Notes under the pieces: model-generated
The model's input: the letters and a program-made list of their open reading frames with translations, nothing else
What the model was told of the DNA's origin: nothing
Databases searched by the model: none
Position numbers and translations under genes: made by a program
In this document: positions 5,584 to 5,657 of the stretch, piece by piece
Position numbering within the stretch: position 1 is the stretch's first letter
How the letters are laid out: every line of letters starts with the position of its first letter
Assembly (NCBI GenBank): GCA_905235355.1
Contig: CAJOLM010000080.1
Span: 1-5,657, forward strand
Length of the DNA: 5,657 nucleotides
DNA from: an uncultured Elusimicrobiales bacterium
GTDB taxonomy: Bacteria; Elusimicrobiota; Elusimicrobia; Elusimicrobiales; Elusimicrobiaceae
Direction: 5' to 3'

Positions 5584-5616
5584 TTGACAAATCAAAAAAA
5601 AAAAACAAAATATAGT
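5584..5616 (+). promoter_or_regulatory. rightward promoter-like sequence with an A12 spacer tract
   Basis: A consensus -35 TTGACA (5584-5589) points right. The best -10-like box is TATAGT (5611-5616), but it is 21 bp away, longer than the usual 16-18 bp. At 18 bp only the poor AAATAT is available. The spacer holds twelve consecutive A. The promoter would serve a gene starting just past the right edge, because the last bases of the window are a ribosome binding site. Confidence 0.5.
5591..5608 (+). repeat. direct repeat copy 2: ATC, twelve A, CAA
   Basis: Identical to the 18-nt copy at 5494-5511, with the A run at 5594-5605. This copy lies in the spacer of the rightward promoter-like sequence, directly after TTGACAA. 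Both copies have the same orientation even though the promoters they sit in face opposite ways. Confidence 0.85.
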
Positions 5617-5640
5617 GTACCTTTCGTACACAACTTTTGT
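5605..5640. promoter_or_regulatory. interrupted inverted repeat at the rightward promoter/leader
   Basis: Nested arms: GTGTAC (5615-5620) and GTACAC (5626-5631) around the 5-nt loop CTTTC, with outer arms ACAAAA (5605-5610) and TTTTGT (5635-5640) separated from the inner ones by 4 and 3 bases. The element overlaps the -10-like box and the expected transcription start. It could therefore be an operator or, in RNA, a 5' leader hairpin. There is no T tract suited to termination right after it. Confidence 0.45.
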
Positions 5641-5650
5641 ATGCAAACAA

Positions 5651-5657
5651 ACAGGAG
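5651..5657 (+). promoter_or_regulatory. ribosome binding site of a rightward gene beyond the window
   Basis: The window ends in ACAGGAG, a good Shine-Dalgarno core, downstream of the rightward promoter-like sequence and leader repeat. The start codon would be expected within about 5-10 bases of the edge. Nothing can be said about the product. Confidence 0.55.

Noticed and set aside
5494..5608. Repeated A12 sequence as a CRISPR array or insertion-sequence ends
   Set aside because: There are only two copies, in direct orientation, 97 bp apart, with no transposase and no regular spacers.
5551..5657. Plus-strand frame from ATG 5551 (and in-frame ATG 5641) open to the right edge
   Set aside because: It has no ribosome site before either ATG, it runs through the TTGACA box and the A12 tract giving a lysine run, and the AGGAG at the very end points to a start beyond the window.

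Overview
The window looks like a piece of a free-standing bacterial chromosome. The pilin N-terminus, which carries the classic [28 protein letters not shown]-type pattern, together with the later 'YYLANGDYADNLDELDV' stretch, resembles the type IV pilin-like proteins that are numerous in Elusimicrobiota such as Elusimicrobium. That assignment is an inference from protein style only, held at about 0.5 confidence. Gene starts mostly have clear AAGGAG-type ribosome binding sites. There are no RNA genes, insertion sequences or CRISPR arrays.

Positions 1-4550 hold four genes on the minus strand that read as one transcription unit. In order of transcription they are: a sensor histidine kinase with a periplasmic dCache-like sensor (4550-2850), a polytopic membrane protein of unknown function (2853-2140), a DEDDh 3'-5' exonuclease (2143-1526), and the glycolytic enzyme gpmI (1481 to beyond the left edge). 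The first three are joined by two successive ATGA stop/start overlaps, so they are probably translationally coupled. gpmI follows after 44 bp with its own ribosome binding site. No response regulator is visible in the window, so the kinase's partner must be encoded elsewhere.

Positions 4551-4669 form a divergent control region. It holds an extended -10 for the kinase operon, a -10-like box directly before a rightward 86-codon gene, and between them a 24-bp near-perfect palindrome built from CCTATAGG units. Both genes appear to be transcribed with almost no 5' leader. The small rightward gene (4670-4930) and the leftward pilin gene (5449-4982) converge on a perfect 13-bp-stem hairpin with A and T tracts on both sides. 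It should terminate transcription in both directions.

Positions 5450-5657 are a second divergent control region. The pilin promoter faces left, and a promoter-like sequence, a leader inverted repeat and a ribosome binding site face right toward a gene just outside the window. Both promoters carry an identical 12-nt A:T homopolymer between their -35 and -10 boxes, inside an 18-nt direct repeat. Such a layout could vary spacer length by slippage, and it is the most interesting regulatory signal here.
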